DNA of 64,000 nt from contig NZ_BBJU01000017.1 in NCBI RefSeq assembly GCF_000739935.1, positions 89,508 through 153,507 on the forward strand, written 5' to 3'. Below, in pieces: positions 30,690 to 40,439 of this stretch; the first letter of the stretch is position 1; the number at the start of each line of letters is the position of its first letter. The notes beneath the pieces were generated by a model that saw only the letters and a program-made list of their open reading frames with translations, was not told the DNA's origin and did not search any database. The position numbers were made by a program, and so were the translations under genes. This stretch comes from Agrobacterium rubi TR3 = NBRC 13261. Its GTDB lineage: Bacteria; Pseudomonadota; Alphaproteobacteria; Rhizobiales; Rhizobiaceae.

Positions 30690-33600
30690 CGCCATCTCCC
30701 GGTTCTGCCGTCGACCATTCGGACACGCGGGCAAGGTGATCATATTCGCCGCCATAGGCCTGCTGTTCCTCGGGGATCAGCCGTGACACGAAGCCGTTCT
30801 TGCCTTCGCGCAGCGAAATCACGAATTTGGCCAGCTGGTCGATGGAGTCAGTCGCCAGTTCGACGGCCGATTTCGGCGCAACTTTCGCCGTTGCCTTGGC
30901 GTGTTCATTGTTGATCGTATCCGTGCCGAAGCGCTCGCCGGGGCGCAGACGCACATAGATCAAATCCTCCGGCACCGGAGAACCCGTATCGCGAAACGCA
31001 CCGCGCATCAGCGCCGCCGCTTCCAGAGCCAATTGCGGGTCGAGCAGAGAACGGGCCTGTTTGACGGATGGTGACAGGCCGGTCTTGTAATCGATAATGT
31101 CGGCCTTGCCCGTTGTCTTGATGTCGATGCGGTCTGCAACGCCGGTGAGGCGAATGCCCGCTTCCGGAATTTCCTGTCCGGCCCGCGCTTCGATATGGCT
31201 GCGCTTGACCAGAGCGCGACGGTTTTTTTCCCACTTGAGAAATTCGCTGGCGACCGCCTCGAAGCGCGGGCGCCAGACCACATCGATATGAGGAGGCAGG
31301 TTTTCCGCATCGAAACAGGCATGTAGCACGCGAAACATCGCCTCTTCGGCGGCAGGCGTGCCGGGCACATGGCCCTCGCGGGAATAGGTTTCCATGATGC
31401 GGTGATAGAGCGTGCCACGATCGGCAGCACCGGGATCGCGGTTGAACTCGTCCAGCGGATCGAGTTTCAGGATACGCCGCGCATAGATGGAATAGGGATC
31501 GCGCCGCAGCCTGCCCACTTCGCTGAAGGAATAGGATTTCGGCTGCAGCTCCGCAGGCGGCGTCGGTGCCGGACGCTTGGCGGATTGCTGGCTTTCGCCC
31601 TCATCCAGCATGGTCGCCCAATGACGGTAAGCGGTGCCGCGTGCTTTCAGCGTGTCGGCAAACTCCTCGCCACCTAGTGCCAGAAGCCGTTGCAGCCAGC
31701 GTGAGGCAACGGCGGGTGTAGAACCCTGGCGCAGCGCACGCGTGTAGAAAATGTGCCGTGTTCCGTTGGCCATTTCGAAATCATGCGCCAGTTGCCCGAT
31801 GCGCCGTTCCGGCGGCTCAAGCCCTATGGCGGTTTTCATGTTGCGCGACAGGAACGGGTTGTTGGCCGTCTGACCCGGCCAGATACCCTCGTTCAAGCCG
31901 CCGATGATGACGGTATCGACGCTCTGAAGACGGGCTTCCAGCGCACCGAAAATGAAGACGCGGGGGTGGCGCATGGCGCGCGGTTTGATCGATTCGCCCG
32001 CAATCAGCGCCGTCATGATATCGATCCACTGCGGCCCATCGGCCTCCAGCACGCTGCCGCACTCCATGAGTTCGGAGAGAAGACCGGACAGTTTCTCCCC
32101 CGCTTCATGCGACCAGAGATTGGCGAGATCACCTCTCTCATCGATACACATGGTTTCGATCACCCGGCCTGTTCGTTCTGCCCAATCGGATAGCGTCAGC
32201 CGTGCCGTCAACCGGCCGCTGATGGGGTCTTTGCGAATAAAGGCGGCATCCAGCGGTTCGATGGCAGATTTGATGCGACGCGCCAGGTCGGCAGCGGCAA
32301 GATCGGTACCCTCGGTCAGCGATTTGCGCCATTGCGGCGGATGCCGGTCGTCGGTGTGAAGGGTAAGCTGTTGTTGTAGAAGCGCTTCCAGCGTGTCGAG
32401 CGTCGTTTCGGTTCGGCCACCGCGAAGCGCTAGCAATTCCAGACCGGCAACGGCCTGGCCGACATCTGCTTCGCCAAGACCGAAGCGGGCCAGCGGGTGT
32501 TTGAGCAAAGACATCACCGCAACGGGATCGCCGGGTCGCAAAATGGCTTCGAGCGCCAGCATCAACAGACCCGCCTGCGGCGTGGCGGACAATGGCGTAC
32601 CAGCGGAATCGTCGGCCTCGATGCCGAAGCGGGCAAGCTCGGTCGCCACGCGGCGCGCGAGCCCACGATCTGGGGTAATCAGTGCCGCCTGCGATTGGCC
32701 GCCTATGCCGGGCTTTTCCAGCGCCAGGCGAAGGGCAATGGCGATGGCCGTTGCCTCCTCGCGCTCATTGGCAGCTTCTATGATGGATGCGGTGGCGAAG
32801 GCATCGTTGAAAAAGACATCGCTTTTTTCGGAGCGCCACTCGTTCCACTCGCTGGTGGCCTTGGCCGGGGCAAGGGCCGTGGAAAAGATCGCGGCGCGGT
32901 TTTGCAGGTCAGTATCCAGCACGCCGATCTGTTCGGCGTCATTGCGCGATACGCCCAGCTTTTGCAGCAGAACGAAGAGGCCATATTGCGAATGCGTGCG
33001 GCTGGACGGGTCGTCGGGGCTTTCGTTGATCGACTGCCATTGGTCCTCGGGTATCTCGATATCGAGACCGGGCAGAACGACAGTGCCCTGGGGCAGGGAT
33101 GCGACAGCTGCAATCAGGTCTGCCGCTGCCGGAATGGAGCCGGTGGAGCCTGCAACGATGATCGGATCATCCGATCCGATCTTGGTCAGCCGCTCGGCTT
33201 CCGCCCGCAAAATCGCGTTGCGGTGTCGTCCGGCCGAGGATTTGTTGAGTTCTTCCAGCCGAGCGGGCCAGAAGACGCTGGCGATCTTCAGGAAATCTGC
33301 GGTTAGTTGCCACCATTGCGCATGGTCGGCGGTGTCGAGCTTGGAGAGCGCATCCCAATCCCGGTCTTCCGTGTCCATGGCATCGATGACTTCGCCTAGC
33401 GAGCGTGCCAGCCAGATGGCATCTGCTGGGCTTGCGGGTGCGACGAGCGGCGATTCGGAGTGGACCGCGCGGATGGCATCCGGCAGGCTGTTGCGCCAGG
33501 CAAGGATCAGGCGCGCAAGCTCGACCAGTCTTGCGGTGCTGGAAATCGGCGGTGCCAGATCGATGGTCGCAGGCGTTTCGACATCGAAAAAGCCGCTATC

Positions 33601-33855
33601 GTCATCCGTTTCCCCCAAGGGACGGATGATCGGCAGAATGGCCGACTGGCCTCCCAGAAAATCCACGAATTCCGAGCGCAAAACACGCGCCGAACGGCGA
33701 GTCGGCACATAGATGGTGACTTTGGCGAGCGACAGCGGATCGGCGGCATCGTAGCGAAAACCGGGTGTCAGCCTGCCATCGCAAAGCGCTGCGGCCAGCG
33801 TTCTGAGGAACGGTGTTCCGGGGGCGATCGTTAGAATACGCTTGGCATGCGCCAA
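30679..33855 (-). CDS. addB: Double-strand break repair protein AddB (alphaproteobacterial type)
   Basis: Partner of AddA with a C-terminal nuclease domain (ADIIDYKTG) and a UvrD-fold N-terminal part. The 1058-residue protein begins at a TTG; an in-frame stop upstream and no nearby ATG leave this as the only plausible start. The usual Walker A is degenerate (APGTPFLRT), as expected for a subunit that scans for recombination signals rather than unwinding. GLNEGIWPGQT is a recognisable family segment. It lies 25 bp after the nucleotidyltransferase gene. Confidence 0.93.
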   Translation of the reverse strand: MAHAKRILTIAPGTPFLRTLAAALCDGRLTPGFRYDAADPLSLAKVTIYVPTRRSARVLRSEFVDFLGGQSAILPIIRPLGETDDDSGFFDVETPATIDLAPPISSTARLVELARLILAWRNSLPDAIRAVHSESPLVAPASPADAIWLARSLGEVIDAMDTEDRDWDALSKLDTADHAQWWQLTADFLKIASVFWPARLEELNKSSAGRHRNAILRAEAERLTKIGSDDPIIVAGSTGSIPAAADLIAAVASLPQGTVVLPGLDIEIPEDQWQSINESPDDPSSRTHSQYGLFVLLQKLGVSRNDAEQIGVLDTDLQNRAAIFSTALAPAKATSEWNEWRSEKSDVFFNDAFATASIIEAANEREEATAIAIALRLALEKPGIGGQSQAALITPDRGLARRVATELARFGIEADDSAGTPLSATPQAGLLMLALEAILRPGDPVAVMSLLKHPLARFGLGEADVGQAVAGLELLALRGGRTETTLDTLEALLQQQLTLHTDDRHPPQWRKSLTEGTDLAAADLARRIKSAIEPLDAAFIRKDPISGRLTARLTLSDWAERTGRVIETMCIDERGDLANLWSHEAGEKLSGLLSELMECGSVLEADGPQWIDIMTALIAGESIKPRAMRHPRVFIFGALEARLQSVDTVIIGGLNEGIWPGQTANNPFLSRNMKTAIGLEPPERRIGQLAHDFEMANGTRHIFYTRALRQGSTPAVASRWLQRLLALGGEEFADTLKARGTAYRHWATMLDEGESQQSAKRPAPTPPAELQPKSYSFSEVGRLRRDPYSIYARRILKLDPLDEFNRDPGAADRGTLYHRIMETYSREGHVPGTPAAEEAMFRVLHACFDAENLPPHIDVVWRPRFEAVASEFLKWEKNRRALVKRSHIEARAGQEIPEAGIRLTGVADRIDIKTTGKADIIDYKTGLSPSVKQARSLLDPQLALEAAALMRGAFRDTGSPVPEDLIYVRLRPGERFGTDTINNEHAKATAKVAPKSAVELATDSIDQLAKFVISLREGKNGFVSRLIPEEQQAYGGEYDHLARVSEWSTAEPGDGDAE

Positions 33856-33880
33856 TGGGTCATCTCACTTGTCGGTTGCT

Positions 33881-34600
33881 TTAGAGCATTGCGATGGTTC
33901 GTTCCGCATCTTCTATAGCATCCGGCGTGCCGACGGTAATCCATTGACCTGACAATGACAGACCAAAAAGCCTGTTTTGCGCAATGGCACGGTCGAAATA
34001 GATGTTGAGATTGAAGGCATCCGTGGGCGCATCATCGAGAAGCCGGCTATCCATGGCAATGGCACCGGCATAGACCACCGGGCGCGGCTCGCCTTCATTG
34101 TAGCGCGTCAGCGTGCCGTCATCGGCAAGGTTGAAATCCTTCTTGCCGTTATGGCCGGTCGTGCGGTCCATATCGACGCACAGCAGCGCCATGTCCATTG
34201 TGTCTGAATCGAAGAAACGTGCCAGCTTTTGCAGATTGGTGGCTTCATCAGGCGTTTCGCCAACCCAGAACAGGTCCGCATTCATCACGAGGACCGGGCC
34301 GGGCTCCAGCAACTTCAATCCCTTGGCAAGACCGCCACCGGAATTCATCAGCTGGTCACGTTCGTCCGAAATCAGAATTTTGACGTCCTGACGTGTTTCC
34401 AGATGAGCGACCATCTGGTCGGCATGGTGGTACACATTGATGGCGATGGTTTCCACGCCTGCCTCGACCAGCACGTCGATCACGTAATCGATCATCGGTC
34501 GTCCGGCGATCTTCACCAAAGGCTTGGGGATCGTATCGGTGATCGGCCGCATTCGGGTACCCAGACCCGCCGCCAGCACCATCGCTTGTCTGATCGTCAT
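33881..34600 (-). CDS. murU: Nucleotidyltransferase, probable N-acetylmuramate-1-phosphate uridylyltransferase (MurU)
   Basis: Sugar-1-phosphate nucleotidyltransferase of 239 residues with LAAGLGTRMRP (9-19) and the PKPLVKIAGRPMIDYV motif. The gene directly behind an AmgK-type kinase domain points to MurU, which makes UDP-MurNAc from MurNAc-1-phosphate in a peptidoglycan-recycling shortcut that bypasses the fosfomycin target MurA. Similar proteins are often labelled mannose-1-phosphate guanylyltransferase, which cannot be excluded. The start at 34600 lies 10 bp after the tsaE/amgK stop. Confidence 0.8.
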   Translation of the reverse strand: MTIRQAMVLAAGLGTRMRPITDTIPKPLVKIAGRPMIDYVIDVLVEAGVETIAINVYHHADQMVAHLETRQDVKILISDERDQLMNSGGGLAKGLKLLEPGPVLVMNADLFWVGETPDEATNLQKLARFFDSDTMDMALLCVDMDRTTGHNGKKDFNLADDGTLTRYNEGEPRPVVYAGAIAMDSRLLDDAPTDAFNLNIYFDRAIAQNRLFGLSLSGQWITVGTPDAIEDAERTIAML

Positions 34601-34610
34601 GGGGGACACT

Positions 34611-36125
34611 TCACTCTTTGTGGATATCGATGCCCGCGCGCTCGAACCAGTCACGCAGGATGCCAAGATCAGGATGATCGAGCGCTGAGCGCAGATAGGC
34701 GAAGGTACGCGGCATGTGCTTCATATAATGCGGCTTGCCATCGCGCTTCATCAACCGCACCCAGATACCCACCAGCTTGCAATTGCGCTGGGCGGCCATA
34801 ATGGCAAAGGCTTTCAGGAATGACGCTTCATCGAAATCAGGGTTTTTGCGCCTGATCTCAAGATAGTGCGCCATCAATCGCGCCTGCATATCCGGTGAAA
34901 TTGTGACGCGTGCATCCTGAATGATGGAAGCCAGATCATAAGCCTTCGGCCCGATCATCGCGTCCTGAAAATCGATGATGCCGACTCGGTCGATGCCGGT
35001 TTTCTCGGCTTGCCAGATGATGTTGGGCGAATGGAAATCGCGCAGCAAAAGACCGTTTTCTGCATCATCGATTTTTTCGATCAGCTGATCCCAGACGGCA
35101 AAGAAGCTCTGTTTCTCGCTGTCATCGATTTCCGCGCCGCGAATATGTGGCAGGTACCAATCCAAGAGCAAGGATGTCTCGATCTTCATCGCATCAGGAT
35201 CGAAGGGCGAGATTTCATAGACCTCACCATTCGCCAAGGCGATGTTACCGGGGGTAGGGGTCTCGTGGAGTGCTGCAAGGCAGGCGACGCTTTCGAAATA
35301 ACGCTCTTCGATCGGCGCGCCATCGTCATCCAAAACCCCATCACGACCGATGTCTTCCAGAAGCAGAATGCCGCTTTCCAAATCCTGCGCAAGGATATGG
35401 GGTACGGTAAAACCGTTCTCAGCCAGAAATCCTTGGATCGCGACAAAGGGTTTGACCTCGCGGGCGAGGTGCACGATTTCGGCATAGGTTTTACCGTCCT
35501 GGATGACAGGCCCCCTCGGCGGTGGCTGCCAGTCCATCAGCAGGGCTTGGCTGTTGTCGTCACTGATCAATTCGTAGGTCCGGTAGGCCGCATCGCCGCT
35601 GAAATAGCGGCGGGATGCATTTGCCTTGCCGTTCTTTTCAAGGAAATCACGGATGGCCAGTACGCGCTCGAGCCGCGCTCTTTGCGTCGGCGGCGCATCG
35701 ATGGTCGCCACGCGTCCATCGCCCTGATGGGTCAGCCGCAGCGTGATGGTGCTGCCTTCCGGCAATTCGCTGGCCGCCATCTCCGGCCACTCGATCAGGC
35801 AGACGCCGTCTGACAGAATCTCGTCGATGCCGAGCTCATCCAGTTCGGAGACATGGGAGAGCCGGTAGAGATCGAGATGCGCGACGGGAAAGCGCAGATC
35901 GTAGGACTGGACGATGGTGAAGGTCGGGCTTGGAACTTCGAGTTGGTCGTCACCGGCAATGGCGCGGATCAAAGCCCGTGCCAGCGTCGATTTACCCGCA
36001 CCGAGATCGCCGATGAGCGCGATGCAAACACCGGGTTTGACGGTCAGCGCCAGTTCCTCGCCGAGCCGGATGGTCTCGGCTTCATTGGCGAGGACAATGG
36101 AAAGAGGCGAAATCGTCTCGTTCAT
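34611..36125 (-). CDS. tsaE: TsaE-AmgK fusion: tRNA t6A ATPase joined to an aminosugar kinase
   Basis: Two domains in 504 residues. Residues 1-150 are TsaE, the ATPase of the threonylcarbamoyl-adenosine (t6A37) tRNA complex, with Walker A GDLGAGKST (39-47) and PSPTFT (65-70). Residues 170-504 are an APH-like phosphotransferase with RDFHSPN (362-368) and DFQDA (385-389), resembling AmgK, the anomeric kinase for MurNAc/GlcNAc. Such fusions are common in Rhizobiales. It starts within the divL stop (ATGA overlap) and is followed by murU, matching the AmgK-MurU pathway. Confidence 0.9.
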   Translation of the reverse strand: MNETISPLSIVLANEAETIRLGEELALTVKPGVCIALIGDLGAGKSTLARALIRAIAGDDQLEVPSPTFTIVQSYDLRFPVAHLDLYRLSHVSELDELGIDEILSDGVCLIEWPEMAASELPEGSTITLRLTHQGDGRVATIDAPPTQRARLERVLAIRDFLEKNGKANASRRYFSGDAAYRTYELISDDNSQALLMDWQPPPRGPVIQDGKTYAEIVHLAREVKPFVAIQGFLAENGFTVPHILAQDLESGILLLEDIGRDGVLDDDGAPIEERYFESVACLAALHETPTPGNIALANGEVYEISPFDPDAMKIETSLLLDWYLPHIRGAEIDDSEKQSFFAVWDQLIEKIDDAENGLLLRDFHSPNIIWQAEKTGIDRVGIIDFQDAMIGPKAYDLASIIQDARVTISPDMQARLMAHYLEIRRKNPDFDEASFLKAFAIMAAQRNCKLVGIWVRLMKRDGKPHYMKHMPRTFAYLRSALDHPDLGILRDWFERAGIDIHKE

Positions 36126-38707
36126 TCGGCGGCGATGGAATGCGGATGCGAGCCGGATGGAATACGGCAGCTGACGACGGTGCCTTCACCGGGGCGGCTG
36201 TCGATGGTGACGTTGCCGTTGTGGAGGCTGACGAAGCTTTCGACGATCGACAGGCCAAGACCGGCGCCGGTGCGACGACCGCCATTGCCGCGTGTCGAAA
36301 AACGATCGAATACCGTTTTCAGCATGTCCTTGGGAATACCCGGTCCGCGGTCGGCAACCGAAAAGACGAAATCACCTTCGCTACGCTGGCAAGTCAGCGT
36401 GATCGCCGAGCCCTCCGGCGCAAAATTGGCCGCATTGGTCAAAAGCTTGATGAGGATTTGCTTCAGCCGCTGATGGTCGGCAACGATGGCACCCAGATGG
36501 GCAGGAGCCACGATCTCCAGCGACACACCGCTTTCCTGCAAACGGTCGGTGATCTGTACGGACACGTCTTCCAGCAGTTCTGTCAGATCGTTTTCGGTGT
36601 AGTTTAGATGCATGATACCGGCATCGACCGTCGCCAGATCGAGAATGTCGTTGACGATTGTCAGCAACACCGATGAAGAGGTGGAGATATGGTCGAGATA
36701 TTCGGCCTGACGCTCGTTGAGATCGCCGATTCCGGGTGTCTTCAACAGATCGGTAAAGCCGATAATGTTGGTCAGCGGCGAGCGTAGCTCGTAGGAGACG
36801 TGCTGGACGAAGTCGTTCTTCAGCTCGTCGGCCTTGCGTAGCGCTTCGTTCTTTTCCTTGAGCGCACGTTCGGCGCGCACGCTATCGGTCATGTTGACGA
36901 AGGTGAGCATCGTCTGCGAATCCGGCAAAGGAATGATCGCATAGTCCAACACCAAGCCGGACAGGAGCTCGAGTGTGCCCTGTTTCGAAAGGCGCTCGTC
37001 GTCGAAGCTGGTAATGAATTGGCTGAACGCGCGCCAGCCATCCGGCTTGTCGTAGGATTGCGCACAGACCTCTTCGATCGAGCGGATGTGCTTGCCGGCT
37101 TCGGCTTCGTTGGCGGTGATGCCCCAAAGCGCGCGGAAAGCCGGGTTCGACAGGCGCATGCGCCCATCGGCGCCGAAAACGGCAACGCCTTCGGCCAGGT
37201 GATCAATGGTTTCGCCCTGAACCTTGACCAGCGTGTTGTAACGCATTTGCAGATCGACCTGCTCGGTCAGATTTTCGAAGACCCATGTCGCGCCGCCTTG
37301 CGGATGCGCGGTGGCGATCACGCGCAGCGTCTGTCCGTTGGGCAGGTGCCACAGATCGGTCTTGGTATCGAGCGAGCGGTAAACAGAAAGGGCGGTTTCC
37401 TTCCAGCTCTTCCAGCTCAGCTGCTCCGGCAGCTTGCCATCGGAGCGCAGGCGGTCGAATAGCTCGGAATTATCGGGCTTTGATTCCAGCAGAACCAGAT
37501 CGAGGCCCCACAGGCTGACGAAGGCCTGATTGTAAAATTGCAGGCGCTGCTGGCCGTCGAAGATCGCGACCGGCGTTGCCAGATGGTCGAGCGTTTCGGC
37601 ATGGCTCTTCAGCGTCCGCTTCAGCTCTTCGCGCACCGTTTCGGCTTCGGTCGTGTCGATGGCCATGCCAGCCGAACCGCCCGGCGTCTTGAGATCGACC
37701 ACATCGAAGAAGGTTCTGTTGCCGGAAACGACGGTGGAGATGCGGTCGTGATAGGGCGATTCCGGTGTTGCGCTCGCCCGGATTTTCTGGCGCGTGACGG
37801 TGTTGAGCAACTCGCGCTGCTCGGTCACGGCCTGTTCCGGCGTGCGCGCATCGACGCTTTGCGCATAGGCATGGTTGACCCAGGTCAGGGTACCATCGGA
37901 ATTGCGGCGCCAGACAGGCTGTTCGATGCTGTCGAGCAAATCCTGGAACGTGGAAATCGACGATACCAGCCGTTCGCGTTCGATCTTCAGTTCGGCCAGT
38001 TCCGCACGCAGATTGTTCAGCGCCACGAAACGGGCGAATGCCTTGCCGCCGGAGACGCGACCCTGAACCTCGATCACTTCGCCACGCTGCGTTTCGATGG
38101 TCAGATCAAAACTCTGCGCGTGGCTGCGCAATTTCTCGATGGCTTTTTCCAGCGGTCCAGCGGAGGCCGGGCGAAGCCAGCGGCCAAAGGCGAGGAAATC
38201 CTGGTCTGCGAAGGGAACGCCGGTTTCAGGCGGCAGTTGGCCGATGAATTCGGGGCGCTCGCCCGCACTTTCCCAGATGACGATGCGACGGGACTTGTCG
38301 GCGATCAGGGCTTCATATTTGGAAATCTTGGCATTGGCTTCGGATAAAGCCGTGCGGTATTCGCTGGTCTCAGCCTCAATGTTTCCGCGCTGGCGAACCA
38401 GCCAGACGATGGAAAACAGCGTGGCCGAGACGACGCCGATAAACAGCGAATAGGTGATGGTCTCGGACGAGGAGAACAGCCGTTCGCCTCGTTCCAGAAC
38501 AGAGTTTTGCTGGGCGTGCGCCGCAACCGCAAAACCGCTCAAGGCCGTTCCAGACATCAACGCCGTGAATGCAATCGCCTTGCCGCGAATACGCGTCACC
38601 GCTCCTGAAAAGGAGGTCAGCCAGCGTCTTCGCGCAGGTGCGTCGCCATTGTCTGGCTCGACATCATTGGTCGCTCGCTTTTGCGAGACTGAATTTTCTA
38701 CCGTCAT
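36122..38707 (-). CDS. divL: DivL-type PAS sensor kinase with tyrosine in the H-box
   Basis: Cell-cycle regulator. In Caulobacter, DivL binds DivK and controls the CckA-ChpT-CtrA phosphorelay. The 861-residue protein has two N-terminal hydrophobic stretches (about 45-65 and 83-105), a coiled-coil, several PAS domains (about 255-600), a dimerisation helix and an ATPase domain with GPGIP and GAGLGLSIV. The phospho-acceptor box reads FVQHVSYELRSPLTNI, with tyrosine (Y639) where kinases carry histidine, as in DivL. It lies at the head of the divL-tsaE/amgK-murU-addB-addA-trxA run. Confidence 0.88.
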   Translation of the reverse strand: MTVENSVSQKRATNDVEPDNGDAPARRRWLTSFSGAVTRIRGKAIAFTALMSGTALSGFAVAAHAQQNSVLERGERLFSSSETITYSLFIGVVSATLFSIVWLVRQRGNIEAETSEYRTALSEANAKISKYEALIADKSRRIVIWESAGERPEFIGQLPPETGVPFADQDFLAFGRWLRPASAGPLEKAIEKLRSHAQSFDLTIETQRGEVIEVQGRVSGGKAFARFVALNNLRAELAELKIERERLVSSISTFQDLLDSIEQPVWRRNSDGTLTWVNHAYAQSVDARTPEQAVTEQRELLNTVTRQKIRASATPESPYHDRISTVVSGNRTFFDVVDLKTPGGSAGMAIDTTEAETVREELKRTLKSHAETLDHLATPVAIFDGQQRLQFYNQAFVSLWGLDLVLLESKPDNSELFDRLRSDGKLPEQLSWKSWKETALSVYRSLDTKTDLWHLPNGQTLRVIATAHPQGGATWVFENLTEQVDLQMRYNTLVKVQGETIDHLAEGVAVFGADGRMRLSNPAFRALWGITANEAEAGKHIRSIEEVCAQSYDKPDGWRAFSQFITSFDDERLSKQGTLELLSGLVLDYAIIPLPDSQTMLTFVNMTDSVRAERALKEKNEALRKADELKNDFVQHVSYELRSPLTNIIGFTDLLKTPGIGDLNERQAEYLDHISTSSSVLLTIVNDILDLATVDAGIMHLNYTENDLTELLEDVSVQITDRLQESGVSLEIVAPAHLGAIVADHQRLKQILIKLLTNAANFAPEGSAITLTCQRSEGDFVFSVADRGPGIPKDMLKTVFDRFSTRGNGGRRTGAGLGLSIVESFVSLHNGNVTIDSRPGEGTVVSCRIPSGSHPHSIAAE

Positions 38708-38839
38708 CCCCGGTCTGTCTCCGTCCTATGTGCCGCATTCTCGACAAGACATCCCATTTCCGCGCGCTATGCCCGCGCACGAATCAAGTCTTGTGACAAT
38801 ACCGCCTTCGGAAACCCCCGTGAAGGGAGGGCGCAAAAA

Positions 38840-38871
38840 GATATGGCGGGCTTTGTCAAGCCCGCCATATC
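38840..38871 (-). terminator. Terminator downstream of ahcY
   Basis: Perfect 14-bp stem (38840-38853 and 38858-38871), 4-base loop, followed on the minus strand by TTTTTGCG. It separates ahcY from divL. Confidence 0.9.
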
Positions 38872-38909
38872 CATATCTAGTGCGTTAATTGTGGATATTA
38901 ACCATAAAA

Positions 38910-40310
38910 TCAATATCTGTAGTGTTCAGCCTTAAACGGACCGGTCTTGGACACGCCGATATAATCTGCCTGAAGATCAGAAAGTTCTGTCAGCTTCACG
39001 CCAAGCTTCTCAAGATGCAGGCGTGCAACCTTCTCGTCGAGGTGCTTTGGCAGTACGTAGACGTCGTTCTTGTACTCGCCCTGCTTGGTGAAGAGCTCAA
39101 TCTGGCCCAGAACCTGGTTGGTGAAGGATGCAGACATGACGAAGGATGGGTGGCCTGTGGCGTTGCCGAGGTTGAGCAGACGTCCCTCAGACAGAAGGAT
39201 CATGCGGTTGCCCTTGGCGAACTCGATCATGTCGACCTGCGGCTTGATGTTCGTCCACTTCAGGTTCTTGAGAGCAGCAACCTGAATTTCATTGTCGAAG
39301 TGGCCGATATTGCCAACGATGGCCATGTCCTTCATCTCGCGCATGTGCTCGATGCGGATCACGTCCTTGTTGCCGGTCGTGGTGATGAAGATGTCGGCGG
39401 AAGCAACGACGTCCTCAAGACGAACGACTTCAAAGCCGTCCATGGCAGCCTGCAGCGCGCAGATCGGGTCGATTTCGGTGACCTTGACGCGAGCGCCGGC
39501 GCCCTGAAGCGAAGCGGCAGAACCCTTGCCCACATCGCCGTAACCGCAGACGACGGCAACCTTGCCGGCCATCATCACGTCGGTGGCGCGGCGAATGCCG
39601 TCGACCAGCGATTCCTTGCAGCCGTACTTGTTGTCGAACTTCGACTTGGTGACGCTGTCGTTGACGTTGATGGCAGGGAAGGGCAGCAGGCCCTTCTTGG
39701 AAAGGTCGTAAAGGCGATGAACGCCTGTCGTGGTTTCCTCGGTCACGCCCTTGATCGCATCGCGCTGCTTGGTGAACCAGCCCGGCGAAGCGGCGAGGCG
39801 CTTCTTGATCTGAGCGATGAGAATTTCTTCTTCCTCGGAATCGGGCTTGGACAGAACGTCTTCGCCCGCTTCAGCGCGTGCGCCGAGCAGGATATACATG
39901 GTAGCATCGCCGCCATCATCGAGGATCATGTTGGAAACGCCGCCATCGGCCCACTGGAAGATTTTGTCGGTGTATTCCCAGTATTCCGTCAGGCTTTCAC
40001 CCTTTACGGCAAAGACTGGAATGCCGGTTGCAGCGATGGCAGCGGCAGCGTGGTCCTGGGTGGAGAAAATGTTGCAGGATGCCCAACGAATGTCGGCGCC
40101 CAGTTCTTTCAGCGTCTCGATGAGAACGGCTGTCTGGATCGTCATGTGCAGCGAACCGGAGATCCGTGCGCCCTTCAAAGGCTTGGTCTGACCGAATTCT
40201 TCGCGGCAGGACATCAGGCCCGGCATTTCGGTTTCTGCGATGTCCAGTTCCTTGCGACCGTAATCAGCAAGGGCGATGTCAGCTACGATATAATCTTTGT
40301 CGGCACTCAT
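38910..40310 (-). CDS. ahcY: Adenosylhomocysteinase
   Basis: NAD-dependent enzyme that splits S-adenosylhomocysteine into homocysteine and adenosine in the methyl cycle. From ATG 40310 (GGAGACAC upstream) it is 466 residues with the NAD motif [10 protein letters not shown], the [11 protein letters not shown] segment and the C-terminal KAEHYRY. A six-residue longer start is possible but lacks a ribosome site. It has its own terminator, and the upstream region carries a dyad that may be a methionine-cycle operator. Confidence 0.98.
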   Translation of the reverse strand: MSADKDYIVADIALADYGRKELDIAETEMPGLMSCREEFGQTKPLKGARISGSLHMTIQTAVLIETLKELGADIRWASCNIFSTQDHAAAAIAATGIPVFAVKGESLTEYWEYTDKIFQWADGGVSNMILDDGGDATMYILLGARAEAGEDVLSKPDSEEEEILIAQIKKRLAASPGWFTKQRDAIKGVTEETTTGVHRLYDLSKKGLLPFPAINVNDSVTKSKFDNKYGCKESLVDGIRRATDVMMAGKVAVVCGYGDVGKGSAASLQGAGARVKVTEIDPICALQAAMDGFEVVRLEDVVASADIFITTTGNKDVIRIEHMREMKDMAIVGNIGHFDNEIQVAALKNLKWTNIKPQVDMIEFAKGNRMILLSEGRLLNLGNATGHPSFVMSASFTNQVLGQIELFTKQGEYKNDVYVLPKHLDEKVARLHLEKLGVKLTELSDLQADYIGVSKTGPFKAEHYRY

Positions 40311-40400
40311 ATGTGTCTCCTGCTCCAAGATGGCAGGGGCCAGCCGCTGCCTGAAAATTCAGGTTGCGGTGTATCAGGCTGAGGGCAATCTGGCAATAAC

Positions 40401-40430
40401 GATATAAAGAAGTCTTTATGTCTTTATATG
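40401..40430 (-). promoter_or_regulatory. Putative methionine-cycle operator (SahR-like) upstream of ahcY
   Basis: An inverted repeat GATATAAAGA / TCTTTATGTC (40401-40410 and 40413-40422, 9 of 10 pairs) is followed by a third overlapping half-site TCTTTATATG (40421-40430). It lies 91-120 bp upstream of the ahcY start and just beyond the end of ptsH (its stop is at 40440). AT-rich dyads of this form fit ArsR-family SahR sites that control ahcY and methionine genes in proteobacteria; the regulator is inferred, not seen. Confidence 0.5.
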
Positions 40431-40439
40431 ACGTGGTTA

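Noticed and set aside
32393..33712. 439-residue open frame on the plus strand inside addB
   Set aside because: Serine/arginine-rich shadow of addB with no domain.
40311..40400. Possible SAM or SAH riboswitch in the ahcY leader
   Set aside because: I could not draw the conserved helices or core of any known S-adenosylmethionine or S-adenosylhomocysteine riboswitch.
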